Origin: Parvibaculum sp040390855
GTDB lineage: Bacteria > Pseudomonadota > Alphaproteobacteria > Parvibaculales > Parvibaculaceae
Assembly (NCBI GenBank): GCA_040390855.1
Contig: JAZJXO010000008.1
Span: 1 to 64,000 of the forward strand
Direction: 5' to 3'
Length of the DNA: 64,000 bases
Shown here: piece after piece, positions 18,271-26,610 of the stretch
How the letters are laid out: each line of letters opens with the position of its first letter
How positions within the stretch are numbered: position 1 is the first letter of the stretch
The notes under the pieces: model-generated
What the model saw: only the letters and a program-made list of their open reading frames with translations
The model's database searches: none
Told to the model about the DNA's origin: nothing
Translations under genes and position numbers: made by a program

Positions 18271-19320
18271 ATGGCCATGCATTCAAAAATATATGCCGTG
18301 TTCAGGTTTCTCGGGCGACAGCCGCGTCATCTGGCAACACTTTACATCGTCACCTTTGAAGTGACTGCCGCGCTGATCGCTCTGGCGGTTATCTCCAACC
18401 TCTTTTCGATCCCCGATGACCTCATCAACTTTCCGGTGGCGGCCCTGGTCACTTTGTTTGTCGCGACACCTATCACCCTGCTCGTGCAGAATCTGGTGAT
18501 CGAACTCAACAAGTCGAAGCGCATGTTGAAAGCGCTGGTGAGGGAGGTCGTGGTCGCGCGCGATGAGGCGCAGCGCTCCAACCATTCCAAATCACAATTT
18601 CTGGCCAATCTGAGCCATGAACTGCGCACACCGCTCAATTCCGTCGTCGGCTTTGCGCAACTGCTGAAGAAGCAGTCCTTCGGGCCGATCGGCGACGCAC
18701 GCTATCGCGGCTATATCGACGACATCATCACGGGGGGAGAACATTTGCTGGATCTCATCAACGATATTCTGGTGCTGTCAAAAATCGAATCCGGCATGGC
18801 GGCACCGGACGAATCCGGTGAAGTGGATGTCGGCGAAGTCATCTTGGACGCTGTCCATATGATCACGCCCATGGCGGACCGCCGACAGGTGAGCCTCGGC
18901 ATCACAGGGCGGCCGGAGGGACTCTTGCTGATGATGAGCGAACGGATGCTGCGCCAGATCATGCTGAACATCCTGTCCAATGCCGTGAAGTTCACCGAAG
19001 CCGAAGGGCTCGTCCGCGTGTCGGTTGAACATCGCCCGACGGGTGAGTTGGCGATTCTCGTGCACGATACCGGCGTTGGCATGACGGCGGAGGAAATAGA
19101 AATTGCGCTGACCCCGTTCGGACAGGTGGCCAACCGGGCGACAATGGCGCAGCCCGAACAGGGGACCGGACTAGGTCTCCCCCTCGTTAAAGCCATGATG
19201 GAGCTTCACAAAGGAACACTTTATATCGACAGTGTACCGAATGACGGAACTATCATCGTGCTCCTTTTTCCCGGACGCATGGTCATTGAGGCTCCCCGGA
19301 TGCAGCGCGCCAGCGCTTGA
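18271..19320 (+). CDS. membrane histidine kinase, PleC/DivJ-like core
   Basis: A ~349-aa kinase with two membrane helices near the N-terminus (YIVTFEVTAALIALAVI and VAALVTLFVATPITLLV), a short coiled linker, HisKA with H116 in SHELRTPLNSVVGFAQ, the FGP-I-G segment, and HATPase blocks NILSNAVKFTEAEG, DTGVGM and GTGLGLPLV. There is no input domain beyond the helices and no adjacent regulator. The frame is open from an ATG at 18076, but the extra 65 residues are basic and unlike the family; the ATG at 18271 or 18277 is likelier. It parallels the kinase at 11199-12584. Confidence 0.82.
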   Translation: MAMHSKIYAVFRFLGRQPRHLATLYIVTFEVTAALIALAVISNLFSIPDDLINFPVAALVTLFVATPITLLVQNLVIELNKSKRMLKALVREVVVARDEAQRSNHSKSQFLANLSHELRTPLNSVVGFAQLLKKQSFGPIGDARYRGYIDDIITGGEHLLDLINDILVLSKIESGMAAPDESGEVDVGEVILDAVHMITPMADRRQVSLGITGRPEGLLLMMSERMLRQIMLNILSNAVKFTEAEGLVRVSVEHRPTGELAILVHDTGVGMTAEEIEIALTPFGQVANRATMAQPEQGTGLGLPLVKAMMELHKGTLYIDSVPNDGTIIVLLFPGRMVIEAPRMQRASA

Positions 19321-19643
19321 TTGAGGCCTCGGCCCTGTGCACCCCGCCTGAAATTTGTGCATTTCATTCTGGCCGCCACCATTAGGCGAGGCGCGTCGCG
19401 GTCCGCCGTCTGTCCGCCGCGAATAATTGACGGAATGATGGGGTCTTCACGTGAATTTCATGTGTCATGTGCCGCAGATATAGGGTTAACTTATCGCGAG
19501 AGCCGAGGGCGTGCGGTTGAGCCGTATTTGGTTGATCTGCCGCATTTTGTTTCTCTAGAGCTGAGTACATGACGGGCAGGAAACTGTCGATGCACAGCAC
19601 ACTGTCGATGTACAGCACAATGAAATCAGAACGGAGCTTCTTT
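19321..19643. other. intergenic region before potF
   Basis: No supported gene. It contains two direct 18-bp units, CTGTCGATGCACAGCACA and CTGTCGATGTACAGCACA (19584-19601 and 19602-19619), ending 24 bp before the potF start. A longer potF reading would translate them; the better start is downstream, so they may be a leader or operator repeat. Confidence 0.6.
19584..19619 (+). repeat. tandem 18-bp repeat in potF leader
   Basis: Two adjacent 18-bp copies differ at one base. Because they sit just upstream of the potF ribosome site (GGAG), they could bind a regulator or affect leader folding. Confidence 0.7.
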
Positions 19644-20747
19644 ATGAGTTGGAAAATCGGGGCTGGAATCGCCGCGCTGGCCTTTGCCGGAATGATGTCC
19701 AGCAATGCTTATGCTGCGGAGGAAAAAGTCCTCAACATCTATAACTGGTCAGACTACATCGCCGAAGACACGGTTGCGAAATTTGAAGCCGAAACCGGCA
19801 TCAAAGTCCGCTACGACGTTTATGACGGCAACGAGACAATGGAAGCCAAACTGATGGCAGGCAATTCGGGCTACGACATCGTCGTCCCGACGGCCTTTCC
19901 GTTCCTCGACCGTGAAATCAAGGCCGGTGTATTTCAGAAGCTCGATAAGAGCAAAATCCCGAACTACAAAAATCAGGACCCTGATCTGCTGAAGCGCGTT
20001 TCCGCTGCTGATCCGGGCAACGAACATGCTGCGATCTGGATGTGGGGCACAACCGGCCTCGGCTATAATGTCGATGCCGTGAAGAAGGTGTTGCCCAATG
20101 CGCCGCTCAATTCGCTTGACCTGATCTTCAAGCCGGAAAACGCCGCCAAGCTCAAAGGCTGCGGCATCACCATGCTGGACAGCCCGACCGACATTATGCC
20201 GATCGTGCTCAACTACCTTAAAATCGATCCGAGTTCTTCCAAGCCGGAAGATCTGAAAAAGGCCGAAGCCCTTTTGATGTCGATCCGTCCCTACATCAAG
20301 TATTTCAACTCATCGCAATATATCAACGACCTCGCCAATGGTGACGTCTGCGTGTCGCTGGGTTGGTCGGGCGACGTGTTCCAGGCTCAGGCCCGCGCCG
20401 CGGAAGCCAAGAACGGCGTGAATATCGAATACGCGATCCCGACGGAAGGCACGATGATCTGGTTCGACAACATGGCCATTCCGAAAGATGCCCCGCATCC
20501 CGAAAATGCCATGGCCTGGATTAACTTCAACCTCAAGCCCGAGATTGCTGCGGCCAATTCCAACTATGTGGCCTATGCCAATCCGGTGCCCGCGTCGAAG
20601 GAGATCATGGACCCTGCGGTGAAAGATAATCCGTCGATCTATCCGTCGGCGGAAGTCATGGGCAAGCTCTTTGCTGTTCCGACAAAAGACGCGGCCTATA
20701 ACCGTATCCTGACACGAACCTGGACGAGCATCCGTACAGGCGAATAA
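19644..20747 (+). CDS. potF: polyamine ABC transporter substrate-binding protein
   Basis: Periplasmic spermidine/putrescine-binding protein, 367 aa. The ATG at 19644 has GGAG eight bases upstream and begins a signal peptide ending AYA (residue 24). The mature part shows the family pattern VLNIYNWSDYI at the start, YDIVVPTAFPF, and WMWGTTGLGYN, with aromatic and acidic residues (W, D) that cradle the polyamine amines in PotD/PotF. A terminator hairpin after its stop separates it from the permease genes, as often seen where binding protein is needed in excess. Confidence 0.92.
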   Translation: MSWKIGAGIAALAFAGMMSSNAYAAEEKVLNIYNWSDYIAEDTVAKFEAETGIKVRYDVYDGNETMEAKLMAGNSGYDIVVPTAFPFLDREIKAGVFQKLDKSKIPNYKNQDPDLLKRVSAADPGNEHAAIWMWGTTGLGYNVDAVKKVLPNAPLNSLDLIFKPENAAKLKGCGITMLDSPTDIMPIVLNYLKIDPSSSKPEDLKKAEALLMSIRPYIKYFNSSQYINDLANGDVCVSLGWSGDVFQAQARAAEAKNGVNIEYAIPTEGTMIWFDNMAIPKDAPHPENAMAWINFNLKPEIAAANSNYVAYANPVPASKEIMDPAVKDNPSIYPSAEVMGKLFAVPTKDAAYNRILTRTWTSIRTGE

Positions 20748-20759
20748 ATTGAACTGATG

Positions 20760-20791
20760 GCCCCGGAGCGAAATTCTCCGGGGCTATTTTT
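20760..20791 (+). terminator. intra-operon terminator after potF
   Basis: A 9-bp perfect stem GCCCCGGAG/CTCCGGGGC at 20760-20768 and 20776-20784 with a 7-nt loop is followed by TATTTTT. Partial read-through would give more binding protein than permease. Confidence 0.85.
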
Positions 20792-20824
20792 CACTGAAAT
20801 ATGTAGTGCGTTTTAAAGGGCGGG

Positions 20825-21781
20825 GTGATCGACGTGTCGGATGCACAAGTGCAGAGACTGTCTGTTGTTGAGCAGGTCATGGTCGGATTGGCGCGGATCG
20901 GCATTACGGGTCAGCGGATCGTTATCGGTGTACCGCTCATCTGGCTCATCGTCTTCTTCCTGCTGCCGTTCCTGATCATTCTGAAGATCAGCTTTGCGAC
21001 ACAGCTTATCGCCATTCCACCGTTCTCTCCGCTGCTGGAATGGACGGACGGGGCGCTGCTGCCGGGCTTCCATATCGACTGGTCGAACTACCAGTATATG
21101 TTTTCGGACGATCTCTACATTCTCGCTTACTTCAATTCCGTCTGGATTGCCTTCTGGTCCACCTGTATCTGCACACTCATTGCCTATCCGATGGCCTATG
21201 GCGTGGCGCGCGCGCCCGAAAGCTGGCGCAATCCGCTGCTGTTGCTGATCGTGCTGCCCTTCTGGACATCATCGCTGCTGCGCGTCTATGCCTGGATCGG
21301 CCTTCTCAAAACAAACGGTATCATCAATAATGTTCTTATCTGGCTCGGTATTATCAATGATCCGTTGCCGATGATGAACAATGCTTTCGCGGTCTATGTC
21401 GGCATTGTCTATTCTTATCTGCCCTTCATGCTGCTGCCGCTTTATGCCTCGCTGTCACGTTTTGATTTCACACTGCTGGAGGCCGCAAGCGATCTCGGCG
21501 CATCGAAAGCGCGCGCTTTTCTCTCGATCACTCTGCCACTCTCCATCCCCGGTGTTATTGCGGGTGCGATGCTTGTCTTCATTCCGGCGGTCGGTGAATT
21601 CGTGATCCCGTCGCTGCTGGGCGGCACCGGCGTCACCATGATCGGTCGCGTCATCTGGGATGAGTTCTTCAGCAATCAGGCCTGGCCCGTTGCCTCTGCT
21701 GTCGCTGTCACGCTGATGATGTTTCTGGTTGTTCCCATTATGCTCTATCAACATTTTCAAGCGCGTTCGGAGAAAGCATAA
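20825..21781 (+). CDS. potH: polyamine ABC transporter permease
   Basis: Inner-membrane permease of 318 aa with about six helices. The EAA loop, which docks the ATPase, is present as EAASDLGASKARAFLSITLPL. A long periplasmic loop after helix 1 is typical of PotB/PotH. GTG 20825 is the probable start (GGGCGGG upstream); another GTG at 20834 is possible. Its stop overlaps the potI start by one base. No potG/potA ATPase gene is present in the cluster. Confidence 0.9.
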   Translation: MIDVSDAQVQRLSVVEQVMVGLARIGITGQRIVIGVPLIWLIVFFLLPFLIILKISFATQLIAIPPFSPLLEWTDGALLPGFHIDWSNYQYMFSDDLYILAYFNSVWIAFWSTCICTLIAYPMAYGVARAPESWRNPLLLLIVLPFWTSSLLRVYAWIGLLKTNGIINNVLIWLGIINDPLPMMNNAFAVYVGIVYSYLPFMLLPLYASLSRFDFTLLEAASDLGASKARAFLSITLPLSIPGVIAGAMLVFIPAVGEFVIPSLLGGTGVTMIGRVIWDEFFSNQAWPVASAVAVTLMMFLVVPIMLYQHFQARSEKA

Positions 21782-22605
21782 TGTCCAAAGCAAAGCTTTC
21801 CCCTTTCATCCTCTGCTGCATGGTATTCGGCTTCACATTTCTCTATGCACCGATTGTCATGCTCATCGTCTTCTCGTTCAACGCCTCGAAACTCGTGACC
21901 GTCTGGGGCGGTTTCTCGACGAAATGGTATTTTGAGCTGATGCGTGACGAGCAGGTTCTCGGTGCCGCCTATCTGAGCTTCAAGATCGCGGCGATAAATG
22001 CCTGCGCCTCCGTCGTCATCGGCACGATGGCGGCTTACGCGCTCGTCCGCTTTGGCCGCTTCAAGGGCCGCGCGATTATGATCCAGTCGATCTCGTCGCG
22101 CCTCGTTCTGCCGGACGTGATCCTCGGCCTGTCGATCCTGATGTTGTTTGTTACCCTGCAAAGCCTGATCGGCTGGCCGGCTCAACGCGGCGTGATGACC
22201 ATCATCATTGCTCACGTCACGTTCTCGTCGGCCTATGTCGCGATTGTGGTGCAGTCGCGTCTTGCAGGCCTCGACCGCTCCTTTGAAGAAGCGGCGTTTG
22301 ATCTGGGTGCCGGACCCTTCACCGTTTTCCGCACGGTGACGTTGCCGATGATCGCGCCGTCGCTCGTCGCAGGCTGGCTGCTTGCCTTCATTCTTTCCTT
22401 TGACGATCTCGTGATCGCGAGCTTCGCGTCGGGGCCAAGCTCCACAACCCTGCCGATGGTGATCTTCTCCAAAGTCCGCCTCGGCATTAACCCCGAAGTG
22501 AACGCGCTGGCGACGATCATCGTCTTTGTCGTTGCGGTCGGCGTGATCTTCGCGGGCAGCCTGTTGCAACGGCAGAATGATGCGCGGATGAGCGGCAAGC
22601 CTTAG
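21781..22605 (+). CDS. potI: polyamine ABC transporter permease
   Basis: Second permease subunit, 274 aa, six predicted helices, with the EAA motif EEAAFDLGAGPFTVFRTVTLP. Sequence pattern and position after potH fit PotC/PotI. It begins in a TAATG overlap with potH, so the two are translationally coupled. The ATPase that should energise the pair must be encoded outside this cluster or borrowed from another transporter. Confidence 0.91.
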   Translation: MSKAKLSPFILCCMVFGFTFLYAPIVMLIVFSFNASKLVTVWGGFSTKWYFELMRDEQVLGAAYLSFKIAAINACASVVIGTMAAYALVRFGRFKGRAIMIQSISSRLVLPDVILGLSILMLFVTLQSLIGWPAQRGVMTIIIAHVTFSSAYVAIVVQSRLAGLDRSFEEAAFDLGAGPFTVFRTVTLPMIAPSLVAGWLLAFILSFDDLVIASFASGPSSTTLPMVIFSKVRLGINPEVNALATIIVFVVAVGVIFAGSLLQRQNDARMSGKP

Positions 22606-22617
22606 GGCATTAGCGTC

Positions 22618-23070
22618 ATGCCGGACATTTTTGTCGATGCCGACGCTTGCCCCGTCAAGGACGAGGTCTTGCGCGTCGCGGAGCGTCATAATCTCAAAGT
22701 CTATATCGTGAGCAATAGCGGCATGAGGCCGAGCCGTAATCCGATGGTGCAACAGGTGATCGTGCCGCAAACACCTGATGCCGCCGACGACTGGATCGCG
22801 GCGCATATTCAGGCGGGTGACATCTGCATCACGGCGGATATTCCGCTGGCCGCGCGTTGTATCGAGAGGCAGGCCTCGGCGCTTCATTCCAACGGCAAGC
22901 CGTTCACCACAGAGAGCATCGGTATGGCGCTAGCCATGCGCGATCTGATGCAGTCCTTGCGTGAAGCGGGTGACATCAAAGGCACGAATCCGCCTTTCAC
23001 AAAGGATGACCGGTCGCGGTTTCTGCGTGCGCTCGAAGAGATCATCCAACTGCGTTTGCGCAAGCGTTGA
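22618..23070 (+). CDS. YaiI/YqxD family protein (UPF0178)
   Basis: A 150-aa member of the DUF188 family with the invariant start DADACPVK (residues 7-14), ITADIPLA and NGKPFT(T)ESI. The fold is PIN/NYN-like with conserved aspartates, suggesting a nuclease, but no activity is established. It begins 12 bp after potI and may be co-transcribed by chance. Confidence 0.88.
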   Translation: MPDIFVDADACPVKDEVLRVAERHNLKVYIVSNSGMRPSRNPMVQQVIVPQTPDAADDWIAAHIQAGDICITADIPLAARCIERQASALHSNGKPFTTESIGMALAMRDLMQSLREAGDIKGTNPPFTKDDRSRFLRALEEIIQLRLRKR

Positions 23071-23124
23071 CTTGTCCATTCTCTGCGGGGAGTGGAGAAT
23101 AAGAAAAACAGAACGGGGGAGACG

Positions 23125-24003
23125 ATGAGCGGTATCGAAGAAAAAGCATTTCGCTTTGCGGGCGCGGACGGACATCAGGTGGCCGCATGGCGCTGGTCGA
23201 AGCCCGCGCGCCCGCGCGCCGTTTTGCAGATCGCGCATGGCATGGGCGAATATGCGCTGCGTTACAAAGACAAACTTGAAGCGGTGATGGATGCGGGGAT
23301 TATCGTCTATGCCAATGATCATCGCGGCCATGGCGCAACATCGACGCCGGAGGCATACGGTGATTTCGGCACGGGCGGTTTTCCCGCACTGGTGAGCGAC
23401 ATGGCTTTGCTCACTGCTATTGCGCGCAAGGAAAATCCCGGTCTGCCGCTTGTTCTGCTCGGACACAGTATGGGGTCTTTCGCAGCTCAAGCCTATGTCA
23501 TGGATCATTCGGCGGCGATTGACGCGCTGGTGCTCTCTGGCTCGGCGGCGATGGACGAGATCATCAAAGTTTTGCCGAGTGATCCGGACGCGCCAGCGCT
23601 TGATGCGTTCAACGGCGCGTTTGAACCGGCGCGCACACCTTTTGATTGGTTGAGCCGCGACGAAGCAGAAGTGGACGCTTATATTGCCAGTCCGATGTGC
23701 GGATTTTCGGTGACGCCTGAGTCAATGGGCTCGATGGCGATGTCGCTGTTGCCGACAGCGGAGGCGAGTGCACTGAAAAGAATCCGTAACGATCTGCCGG
23801 TCTATTTTTTCTCTGGAGACAAAGACCCCGTCGGCGGTCCCGATCTCGCATTCCTGAAAGTGCTGGTGGACCGCTATGCGGCGCGCGGGTTGAAAGTAAC
23901 CAAGGACTTCTACAAAGACGGTCGACACGAAATGATCAACGAAACGAACCGCGCTGAAGTCGTCACCAACCTGACGAAGTTTATCGAGAGCGTGATTGCA
24001 TGA
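23125..24003 (+). CDS. alpha/beta hydrolase, monoglyceride-lipase/S33 type
   Basis: A 292-aa serine hydrolase with the nucleophile S115 in GHSMG, oxyanion segment IAHGMGEYA, and YANDHRGHG, the set found in lysophospholipase/monoacylglycerol lipases (Hydrolase_4). The C-terminal H in GRHEMINE completes the triad and the Asp is in SGDKDPVGG. ATG 23125 after GGGGGAG is chosen over an in-frame upstream codon. It begins a run of lipid- or xenobiotic-type enzymes. Confidence 0.86.
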   Translation: MSGIEEKAFRFAGADGHQVAAWRWSKPARPRAVLQIAHGMGEYALRYKDKLEAVMDAGIIVYANDHRGHGATSTPEAYGDFGTGGFPALVSDMALLTAIARKENPGLPLVLLGHSMGSFAAQAYVMDHSAAIDALVLSGSAAMDEIIKVLPSDPDAPALDAFNGAFEPARTPFDWLSRDEAEVDAYIASPMCGFSVTPESMGSMAMSLLPTAEASALKRIRNDLPVYFFSGDKDPVGGPDLAFLKVLVDRYAARGLKVTKDFYKDGRHEMINETNRAEVVTNLTKFIESVIA

Positions 24004-24027
24004 GTGGCGCGACGCGCGCCTATCCGC

Positions 24028-24058
24028 TTGACTTAGTTCCTTTTTAGAACCTACATTC
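24028..24058 (+). promoter_or_regulatory. promoter with GTTC-N7-GAAC operator-like repeat
   Basis: TTGACT at 24028-24033 and TACATT at 24052-24057 are separated by 18 bp, a sigma70-like promoter. The spacer contains the inverted repeat GTTC-N7-GAAC (24036-24050), well placed for a repressor. It would drive the dehydrogenase gene at 24086 and its downstream neighbours. Confidence 0.5.
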
Positions 24059-24085
24059 AGGTCAACAATAAAAGGGAATGCTGGA

Positions 24086-24832
24086 ATGGTTGCGAAACGC
24101 AATGCCACAGTCGCCGTCATTGGCGCGGGCGACTATATCGGTGGGGCTATCGCCAAGCGTTTTGCCGCCGAAGGCTATACCGTTTTCGCCGGACGGCGCA
24201 CGGCGGACAAGCTCCAGTCCCTGAAATCCGAAATCGAAGCAGCGGGCGGTGCTTGCCAAGCGCGCGGGCTCGACGCACGTCAAGAGGAGGAGGTGACGGC
24301 CTTCCTCGCGGAAGCCGATGCCTTCGCACCGCTTGAAGGGGTCATTTTCAATGTCGGTGCCAATGTCAATTTCCCGTTGCTCGACACGACAGAGCGCGTC
24401 TTCCACAAGGTCTGGGAGATGGCGTGTTACTCGGGTTTCCTCGCCGGCCGCGAAGCGGCGCGTCTGATGCTGCCGCGCGGGCAGGGTTCCATTTTTTTCA
24501 CGGGCGCGACGGCCTCAATACGCGGTGGTGTGGGTTATGCCGCATTCGCCTCGGCAAAATTCGGTCTGCGGGCAGTGGCGCAGAGCATGGCGCGTGAACT
24601 CGGACCGAAGAACATCCACGTCGCGCATCTGATTGTTGATGCGGGCGTCGACACGGCTTTCGTGCGTGACCGGATCAAAGCCGCACAGGGCGCGGAAGCT
24701 GCGGCGAACATTCCGCCGGACCGCCTGATGAATCCGTCTTCCATCGCCGACACCTACTGGATGCTGCACAATCAGCCGCGCGATGCATGGACGCATGAAC
24801 TCGATATTCGTCCTTATGGGGAGCAATGGTAA
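24086..24832 (+). CDS. atypical short-chain dehydrogenase
   Basis: A 248-aa Rossmann-fold protein with a modified dinucleotide motif (IGAGDYIGG, 12-20) in place of TGxxxGxG, NVGAN (89-93) where NNAG is usual, and Y151-x2-F154-x3-K158, so the catalytic tyrosine of the YxxxK motif is replaced by phenylalanine while a tyrosine lies three residues earlier. A subgroup of SDR-like proteins shares this. Redox activity is therefore uncertain. It overlaps the isomerase gene by one base. Confidence 0.82.
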   Translation: MVAKRNATVAVIGAGDYIGGAIAKRFAAEGYTVFAGRRTADKLQSLKSEIEAAGGACQARGLDARQEEEVTAFLAEADAFAPLEGVIFNVGANVNFPLLDTTERVFHKVWEMACYSGFLAGREAARLMLPRGQGSIFFTGATASIRGGVGYAAFASAKFGLRAVAQSMARELGPKNIHVAHLIVDAGVDTAFVRDRIKAAQGAEAAANIPPDRLMNPSSIADTYWMLHNQPRDAWTHELDIRPYGEQW

Positions 24833-25455
24833 TGGCACAGGTCAAGGCTGAGCATCATTTCGATTTCGGCAGCCCGAATTCTTACCTCGCCTGGAAGATC
24901 CTTCCCGGCATCGAGCAGCGCACGGGCATCACATTCGACTATGTGCCGATGCTGCTCGGCGGCGTCTTCAAACTCACAGGCAATCAGCCTCCGATGGCCG
25001 CCTTCGGCAATATCAAAAACAAACCGCAATATGAAATGCTGGAAATGCAGCGCTTCATTGCCAAGCACAAGCTCGACAAGTTCAAATTCAATTCGCATTT
25101 TCCTGTGAACACCGTGCAGATCATGCGCGGCGCGGTCGTGGCGCAGATGGAGGGCAATCTGCCCAAATATCTCGACATCGTGTTCCGCGCCATGTGGGAA
25201 ACATCGAAGAAAATGGACGATGCAGAGGTGATCCGCACCGAGCTGGACGCAGGCGGCCTTGACGGTGCGCATATCATCGCCCGTATTCAGGATCAGGATG
25301 TCAAAGACAAGCTGATGGCGAACACGACGGCCTCGGTCGAGCGCGGGGCCTTTGGTGCCCCGACATTTTTTGTCGGCGGCGAAATCTTTTTCGGTAAAGA
25401 CCGTGTGCGCGATGTGGAGGAAGAAATCCAGAATCAGAAGTCAAAAGCCGCTTAA
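24832..25455 (+). CDS. DsbA-fold 2-hydroxychromene-2-carboxylate isomerase-like protein
   Basis: A 207-aa kappa-class GST/HCCA isomerase relative. Residues FDFGSPNSYL place S14 where the glutathione-activating serine lies in NahD-type isomerases; the C-terminal GAFGAPTFFVGGEIFFGKDR, with the cis-proline, is diagnostic. In aromatic degradation such enzymes isomerise hydroxychromene carboxylates, but many paralogues have other glutathione-dependent roles. ATG 24832 in a TAATG overlap is chosen; an ATG two codons upstream is also possible. Confidence 0.84.
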   Translation: MAQVKAEHHFDFGSPNSYLAWKILPGIEQRTGITFDYVPMLLGGVFKLTGNQPPMAAFGNIKNKPQYEMLEMQRFIAKHKLDKFKFNSHFPVNTVQIMRGAVVAQMEGNLPKYLDIVFRAMWETSKKMDDAEVIRTELDAGGLDGAHIIARIQDQDVKDKLMANTTASVERGAFGAPTFFVGGEIFFGKDRVRDVEEEIQNQKSKAA

Positions 25456-25526
25456 TCGCCAAAGAGCGGTTGCCGACAGGAATTGAAAGTCTATCATTCC
25501 TTCCAAACAAAAGGAGGGAGAGAGAC

Positions 25527-26441
25527 ATGAAAGACCCCGATATAGCTGCGATCCGCGAATTTCTGGCCGGTAACAAATTTCCGCAGGAAACGGCGGCGCT
25601 GCGTCTGGCCTATGATGATTTCGGCAAGGTGTTTCCGACGCCCGCCGATGTGACGCTCGAAAAAGTGAGCGCCAATGGCGTGCCTGCCGAATGGTCTGCC
25701 GCACCCAATGCCGCCAAAGACCGCGTTATCCTCTATCTGCATGGCGGCGGCTATGTCATCGGTTCGGTCGCGAGCCATCGTCATGTCGTGGCCGAGCTTG
25801 GCCGCGCCGCAGGCACGCGCACACTAGCGCTCGATTATCGTCTCGCACCGGAACATCCCTTTCCCGCCGCAGTTGACGATGCGCTTGCCGGATACCGCTT
25901 CCTGCTCGCCCAGGGTTTCACGCCCGGCAATATCGCGATTGCGGGCGACAGCGCGGGGGGCGGACTGACGGTCGCCACATTGCTTGCGATCAAAGCAGCG
26001 GGACTGGAACAGCCCGCTTGCGGTTTCTGCATTTCGCCATGGGTCGATCTCGAAGCCATCGGCAATTCGATGACAACACAGGCCGCCCGCGATCCGATGG
26101 TGCAGAAAAAAGGATTGCTCGGCATGGCGGGAGCCTATCTCAACGGCAGTAATGCGCGCGCACCGCTCGCCGCGCCGATCTATGGTGACCTGACAGGCAT
26201 CGCGCCGCTGCTCATTCAGGTGGGCGCTGCCGAAACATTGCTGGATGATTCAATACGACTCGCAAGCGTGGCGGGTGCGGCGGACGTCGAAGTCAATCTA
26301 CAGGTCTGGCCGGAAATGATCCATGTCTGGCACTTCTTTCACCCGATGCTCGGCGCAGCGCGTCAGGCCCTGAAGGTGGCGGGCGAGACGATTGCCAGAG
26401 CGATGGACCGCAGCGTGCCGACAAGGCAGGTTGCGGAATAA
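25527..26441 (+). CDS. alpha/beta hydrolase, hormone-sensitive-lipase family
   Basis: A 304-aa esterase of family IV: the oxyanion motif HGGG (72-75) in LHGGGYVIGS, nucleophile S142 in GDSAGGGL, and a C-terminal IHVWHFF histidine. ATG 25527 follows AAGGAGGG. It lies 71 bp after the isomerase gene, in the same direction. Substrate unknown; short-chain esters are typical for the family. Confidence 0.88.
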   Translation: MKDPDIAAIREFLAGNKFPQETAALRLAYDDFGKVFPTPADVTLEKVSANGVPAEWSAAPNAAKDRVILYLHGGGYVIGSVASHRHVVAELGRAAGTRTLALDYRLAPEHPFPAAVDDALAGYRFLLAQGFTPGNIAIAGDSAGGGLTVATLLAIKAAGLEQPACGFCISPWVDLEAIGNSMTTQAARDPMVQKKGLLGMAGAYLNGSNARAPLAAPIYGDLTGIAPLLIQVGAAETLLDDSIRLASVAGAADVEVNLQVWPEMIHVWHFFHPMLGAARQALKVAGETIARAMDRSVPTRQVAE

Positions 26442-26446
26442 TATCC

Positions 26447-26464
26447 CGTCATTGCGAGCGAGCG
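26447..26464 (+). repeat. dispersed 'CGTCATTGCGAGCGAGCG' repeat fragment
   Basis: This 18-mer resembles the CGTCATTGCGAG-type intergenic repeats that are scattered in many bacterial genomes. Only one copy is seen in this window, so the assignment rests on recognition. Confidence 0.4.
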
Positions 26465-26610
26465 CCAGGATGACGGCTGTCGCTCCAATGTCATGCCGAC
26501 AGAACCGACAACCGCGCGAGGCCGAGGGCTCTTGCGTCCTGTCTTCTTATTCAAATGAGCTAAAAGGCCGAGCGTAAAAATACGCAGGACGACACGTCAG
26601 GGAGACATCC

